This document shows, one piece after another, positions 6,034 to 9,721 of a stretch of 9,721 bases of DNA (positions are counted from its first letter, which is position 1; the number at the start of each line of letters is the position of its first letter). This DNA is from Bacteroidota bacterium (lineage in GTDB: Bacteria > Bacteroidota > Ignavibacteria > Ignavibacteriales > Ignavibacteriaceae), in NCBI GenBank assembly GCA_030706105.1, contig JAUZPC010000080.1, positions 1 through 9,721 on the forward strand, given 5' to 3'. A program made the translations under genes and the position numbers. A model generated the notes under the pieces. It saw only the letters and a list, made by a program, of their open reading frames with translations, was not told the origin of the DNA and made no database searches.

Positions 6034-6870
6034 TTAGAACCTGACAGAAAAATTAACAGTAGGCACAAATTCAGTTTTATATGCAGTTTGAGTTTGGTTT
6101 ACCCTAAATTTCATAGAAATATCTTTATTATAAACATTTGCACTCCATACCGCATCCAAGATACTTAGAACGTGATTAACGTAAATTACAATAACGGCCT
6201 TGGCTGCAACATTATAGGCATTGTTAGCATCATTGCGCATACCTTCATAATGATTGTTATGAGGGCTTCTGTCTGCAAGCGGATTCCCTATGGTAAAATC
6301 ATCCCACCCGGCTGCAAACTGGAAATATTTTCCTATCATTTCATAATACTGCTGTTCACCATATCTTTCCAAATGATGTGAGCCTGTTTCGTATTGATTA
6401 AGGACACTCCAGTTTACTTTTTCCCAGGGACTTCTGCTATCATTTACATCTCCGATAAAAACATGAGCAGAATCAGGGATATTCAAGGACTGAGCATATT
6501 TAACGACGCTCCAATTTTTATCAGCATATTTATTAAACTCAGTGGTCCGGTCATTACCAAGTTTATCGTTCTTTAAGCCAATATAAATAAATGCTGCTTC
6601 AACGGCCAGAAATATTCCGCCTTTAAGGTACTGTCCAGAATAAATTTCTCCGGCACCCGGAAGAATTGCAGAAAACAGACCCGCCAGGAAAGGAGATTTT
6701 TTTTCAGCCATACCCAAAGGAGCCTGCTTGATCATATTATCATTATAATTTTCCAGCACTATCTTAGAATCGGTATCCAAATTTCCTGTCAATTTAACAT
6801 TATTTTCCTGTGCCTTAATCGAGAATAAAGCAGGGAGCAGAATAATGCAAGTAATTATAAAATTTTTCAT
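6034..6870 (-). CDS. Exported membrane protein with DUF5683-like LPGAGxIYxGQYxKG motif
   Basis: The 278-residue protein has a signal peptide (MKNFIITCIILLPALFSIKA, cleavage probably before QEN). Residues 58-99 carry KSPFLAGLFSAILPGAGEIY, then SGQYLKGGIFLAVEAAFIYI: two hydrophobic segments joined by a glycine-rich turn, the hallmark of DUF5683-type proteins of Bacteroidota. A soluble stretch rich in Trp, Tyr and His follows, then another hydrophobic segment (VAAKAVIVIYVNHVLSILDA, about 220-240) and a C-terminal strand ending VNFSVRF. The role of the family is unknown. The gene starts 28 bp after the peptidase/barrel gene and shares its terminator at 5980-6018, so the two are very likely one operon acting at the envelope. 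Only a weak GAG precedes the ATG. Family assignment rests on the motif region; the middle part is not recognised. Confidence 0.68.
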   Translation of the reverse strand: MKNFIITCIILLPALFSIKAQENNVKLTGNLDTDSKIVLENYNDNMIKQAPLGMAEKKSPFLAGLFSAILPGAGEIYSGQYLKGGIFLAVEAAFIYIGLKNDKLGNDRTTEFNKYADKNWSVVKYAQSLNIPDSAHVFIGDVNDSRSPWEKVNWSVLNQYETGSHHLERYGEQQYYEMIGKYFQFAAGWDDFTIGNPLADRSPHNNHYEGMRNDANNAYNVAAKAVIVIYVNHVLSILDAVWSANVYNKDISMKFRVNQTQTAYKTEFVPTVNFSVRF

Positions 6871-6898
6871 TGTTAACTCAAGTTTATTACGTTAAATA

Positions 6899-9721
6899 TT
6901 AATAATCGAACCCGAATAAAACCCCACCGTAGAATCTCCATTCTTTGCCATATTTAATAGTATTGCCTCTTACAATGCGCTCTACAGAATCCAGTCCGTA
7001 TGAGGCATTAAAGAATATGCTTGTAGGAAATATGTAATAAGAGATCATCTGCAGTCTTAATTCAGTGCCTAAACCTTTTTTAATTTCGTCAAAATACCTA
7101 TTGTTACCGTTCCAGGCGTTACCGGCATCACCATATACAGACATAAATATCTTATCAATATAAAGGTGGCCTAAACGATAATCTATGTTTTGGAATAGTG
7201 GAAATCTATAAGTTAAATTTAGCCAGCTTACTCTATTCCCGCTGATAGCATAAAATGGATATGCTTTCATACCAATTAAACCGCCAAGATAAAAATCAAA
7301 AAAGTCCGGCATGGTTTCTTTATTGATAATAGCCCCGGCTCTAATTTTTGCTGTTAATGAGTGATCACCGAACAAACCGATACCAGTTTGTAAATTTATT
7401 TCGAGTCTGTGAAAATTAAAATGATTATATAACGGTTTAAGTACGCCATCCTCAACAGTATAATTCCCCTGATTGTTAAATTTATTAAGCTCATAATTAT
7501 ATTGCAGCTCAGCTTTAACGCCAAGAGGATTTATATCCTCATTCCTTCCCGGTACCATTGCGTCTAAAGTATATTTAACCTGAAAGTTGCTCCCTATCAG
7601 ATACGTATCGCTGGAGGTAGGATACAAAGTCCTATTTTCATCCGGCAGTGTAAACGAACCAATAGAAGCAGAATAACGGCTGAATATATATCTAAACTCT
7701 ATGTTCTGGGCTCTTGAAAATATTCTATGCTTTGCAGCCAAGTCAACTTCAAACAGGTTATAAGTAACATCAGTAGGGATTGTGTACTCAGGTCTTGGAG
7801 GATTATAAGTTGAGTCGACATTAAACAAAATATCCGAAGTCGCTTTTCTGCTAATACTGTATAACTCCAAAGTTAATTCAGGTTTAATGCCTAAATCAAA
7901 TAAAAGGGGTAATTTATTTCTATAATTAAAACTAAAGAAAAGATCTCTTTCAAGTCTGGCATTTAATGATCCGCCTGCAAAAATATCATATCTGTTAAGC
8001 ATATCGCTTGAAGAGACATAGACACCCGGTTTAAGTTTTTCCAAGAATTTATTTGATGTGTTGTAATTATCATACCGTATAAAAGGATAAAAAGTTAAAG
8101 AAGAAAAAGCACCTTTGTAAGGCTCAATCTTATAATCTTTTTTCATATAGTCGTTAAATTTCTTCAACCCGTCAATGTTAAATTTCCCGATATCGCCATT
8201 TGGTTTATCTTCACCCATAGGAGGATTATCTGTTTTAACATACGCCATCTTCGGATCAACCTTAACCTGTTCTGTAGTAGGCAGATAAAATATTTTGTAA
8301 CCGCTAGATGTATATCCCGAATAAGAAACATTTCCTTCATTATCAACAACAGGCATAAACGCGCCGCCTAAGACATTAGTAAGCTGTTTTTTCTCTTTGG
8401 TTTTTAGATCCATCGAATAAATATTATAGATACCTGTTTCATCAGATGCATAAATCAAATTTCCTTTTGCATCGAAAACAGGATTACGTGCATCAAAGTC
8501 ACCAGTAACTAAATACTCATAATTATATTGATAAATTCCGGATATGGCAACGCTTCTATTGTGATGATAAGAGACATCAAAAACAACCGAAGAATCATTA
8601 GGAGCAAATTTTGGATTATAGGCCTGCTCACCATTTAGGAAACCAGTTATCGCTTTATTGTTCTTACCGTCAATATCCACTACGCCAACATTAGTAGTCC
8701 CATCTTTCTGGAATAAATAAGTAATCAGTTTCCCATTATTTGAAACAGACGGCTGGTTAGCTCTTAAATTAAAAGTAAGTCGTTTCTCCTCTTTTTTGTC
8801 AACATCATACACATACAAATCATGAACATTGTACCAATTTTTATTATCATCAGATATTTTTGCATATACTATTTTATTTGTACCCGGAATAAAAGCATAT
8901 GTTGATCTAACATTTTCGATCAGTAAAGTTTCTTTATTTGTTTTTAAATCTCTCTCATATAAGCATGAAGGAGAAAAATAATCCGACCCTTTATTTGAGA
9001 TAAAATATATTTTTGCTTTATCTTTTGAAAACATTGGATAAAAATTGCCAAAACCTTCTCCTGTAACCAAGGAGCCTTCAACTTTATTTGCTGAAATTGA
9101 AGCGGCTTTTTTCTTATATTCAGCCATGGTAAAAGATTTCCATTCAGAATATATTTGGTCACCATCTTTTCCTAAGACATCTTTGAAGGCGGCATCCATA
9201 GTCCAGTTTTTCCATTTACCTAAAGCTCTGCAAATTTCCCTTAGTTTGTCTTCACCGTACTTTTGTGCAATAAACTTAGTTAAAGCAAAGCCTGCGTTGT
9301 AAACAGATTCATTACCTAAGCTTGTTTTTCCAAAAACACCCATCTCATTCCATGAGAGCATTTTATTGTCTAAAGCATAAGAACGAAGAATCATATCCCT
9401 GTGAGAATCCCATCTTTCATAATCCAGTTCTTTTCTCATATACTGGGCAGTACCTTCAGCAAACCACGAAGGGACATTGATGGTAGCAATAGGATAGCTG
9501 GCAACGATATTTGGAAACCCGTAAAGGATATCCGGCCTTCTTTCATCTTCATAGCTCATAACCTGAAGAAAAGCAGCGGGGAGAGTTCTGGTTGCTTTCA
9601 TGGAAGATTGTATTTGCACCATATGCGTAAACTCATGAGAGATTACATTCCTCAACCAATTGTGAGTACCCCTCAGATCAAAATCTAAAGCGGATGTCCA
9701 TATTTCAATTTTATTATCAAA
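6899..9721 (-). CDS. Metallopeptidase / TolB-like beta-propeller / Omp85-like barrel fusion (5' truncated)
   Basis: The frame is open to the window edge, with 940 residues visible; the true start and any signal peptide lie outside. Visible residues 1-200 are a gluzincin-type peptidase: HEFTH at 29-33 binds zinc, and WFAEGTAQY at 86-94 supplies the third ligand (E89), as in MA-like peptidases. Residues about 222-482 are PD40/TolB-like propeller blades with repeated phrases such as YPMFSKDKAKIYFIS, QPSVSNNGKLITY, YNPKFAPNDSSVVFD and NPVFDAKGNLIYASDETG. Residues about 535-940 are an outer-membrane beta-barrel. Its end resembles Omp85/Bac_surface_Ag proteins: FYLGGLIGMKAYPF stands where VRGF/Y is usual, then SWLNLTYRFPLF, SVYGDAGNAW, and the C-terminal aromatic FGFDY. 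The protein probably sits in the outer membrane with peptidase and propeller on one side. The substrate is unknown. Such proteins are often labelled 'biopolymer transporter Tol', which describes only the propeller. The next gene follows after 28 bp. Confidence 0.82.
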   Translation of the reverse strand, partial: FDNKIEIWTSALDFDLRGTHNWLRNVISHEFTHMVQIQSSMKATRTLPAAFLQVMSYEDERRPDILYGFPNIVASYPIATINVPSWFAEGTAQYMRKELDYERWDSHRDMILRSYALDNKMLSWNEMGVFGKTSLGNESVYNAGFALTKFIAQKYGEDKLREICRALGKWKNWTMDAAFKDVLGKDGDQIYSEWKSFTMAEYKKKAASISANKVEGSLVTGEGFGNFYPMFSKDKAKIYFISNKGSDYFSPSCLYERDLKTNKETLLIENVRSTYAFIPGTNKIVYAKISDDNKNWYNVHDLYVYDVDKKEEKRLTFNLRANQPSVSNNGKLITYLFQKDGTTNVGVVDIDGKNNKAITGFLNGEQAYNPKFAPNDSSVVFDVSYHHNRSVAISGIYQYNYEYLVTGDFDARNPVFDAKGNLIYASDETGIYNIYSMDLKTKEKKQLTNVLGGAFMPVVDNEGNVSYSGYTSSGYKIFYLPTTEQVKVDPKMAYVKTDNPPMGEDKPNGDIGKFNIDGLKKFNDYMKKDYKIEPYKGAFSSLTFYPFIRYDNYNTSNKFLEKLKPGVYVSSSDMLNRYDIFAGGSLNARLERDLFFSFNYRNKLPLLFDLGIKPELTLELYSISRKATSDILFNVDSTYNPPRPEYTIPTDVTYNLFEVDLAAKHRIFSRAQNIEFRYIFSRYSASIGSFTLPDENRTLYPTSSDTYLIGSNFQVKYTLDAMVPGRNEDINPLGVKAELQYNYELNKFNNQGNYTVEDGVLKPLYNHFNFHRLEINLQTGIGLFGDHSLTAKIRAGAIINKETMPDFFDFYLGGLIGMKAYPFYAISGNRVSWLNLTYRFPLFQNIDYRLGHLYIDKIFMSVYGDAGNAWNGNNRYFDEIKKGLGTELRLQMISYYIFPTSIFFNASYGLDSVERIVRGNTIKYGKEWRFYGGVLFGFDY

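Noticed and set aside
6172..6576. Two + strand frames opposite the DUF5683-like gene
   Set aside because: Antisense to a gene with signal peptide and family motif; no ribosome site or homology signs.
8164..9165. Short minus-strand frames inside the propeller and barrel region
   Set aside because: They overlap the large coding frame on the same strand and have no domain content.
9045..9688. Two + strand frames opposite the peptidase region
   Set aside because: They are antisense shadows of a frame with clear HExxH and WFAEG motifs; their translations show no recognisable domain.

Overview
The window is AT-rich DNA that looks like a Bacteroidota/Ignavibacteria-type (FCB group) Gram-negative bacterium. 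The support is an outer-membrane beta-barrel protein ending in an aromatic residue, a short lipoprotein, a DUF5683-like envelope protein, and a paired two-domain glycosyltransferase plus DUF4922 protein of the kind seen in Bacteroides relatives. No rRNA or tRNA is visible, so the taxonomic call is inference.

Layout. Positions 1-1897 (+) hold the end of gatE and a complete gatD, overlapping by ATGA. They encode the archaeal-type amidotransferase that converts Glu-tRNA(Gln) to Gln-tRNA(Gln), which is unusual in a bacterial setting. Positions 1925-2376 are a non-coding tandem array of four 103/104-bp units plus a shortened fifth. It runs to within 5 bp of the stop codon of a GxxExxY-family (PD-(D/E)XK nuclease-fold) gene at 2381-2776 (-). 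A strong hairpin with a U-tract for + strand transcripts follows at 2816-2853. Positions 2852-5303 (-) are a two-gene operon: a two-domain GT2-type glycosyltransferase followed, with overlapping ends, by a DUF4922 GalT/HIT-like protein. Positions 5304-5458 hold a sigma70-like promoter for that operon and the terminator of the gene upstream. Positions 5459-5878 (-) are a small lipoprotein of unknown function. Positions 6034-9721 (-) hold a small membrane protein with a DUF5683-like motif and, 28 bp upstream of it, a large 5'-truncated fusion of an HExxH metallopeptidase, a TolB/PD40-like beta-propeller and an Omp85-like outer-membrane barrel.

How the parts fit. The gatED operon (+) and the glycosyltransferase/DUF4922 operon (-) converge. 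The repeat array plus the GxxExxY gene sits between their ends and looks like an insertion that separated gatD from a downstream terminator. The three rightmost genes concern the cell envelope. The strongest candidates for something under-described are the repeat array/GxxExxY island, the bacterial GatDE, the GT/DUF4922 pair, and the peptidase-propeller-barrel fusion.
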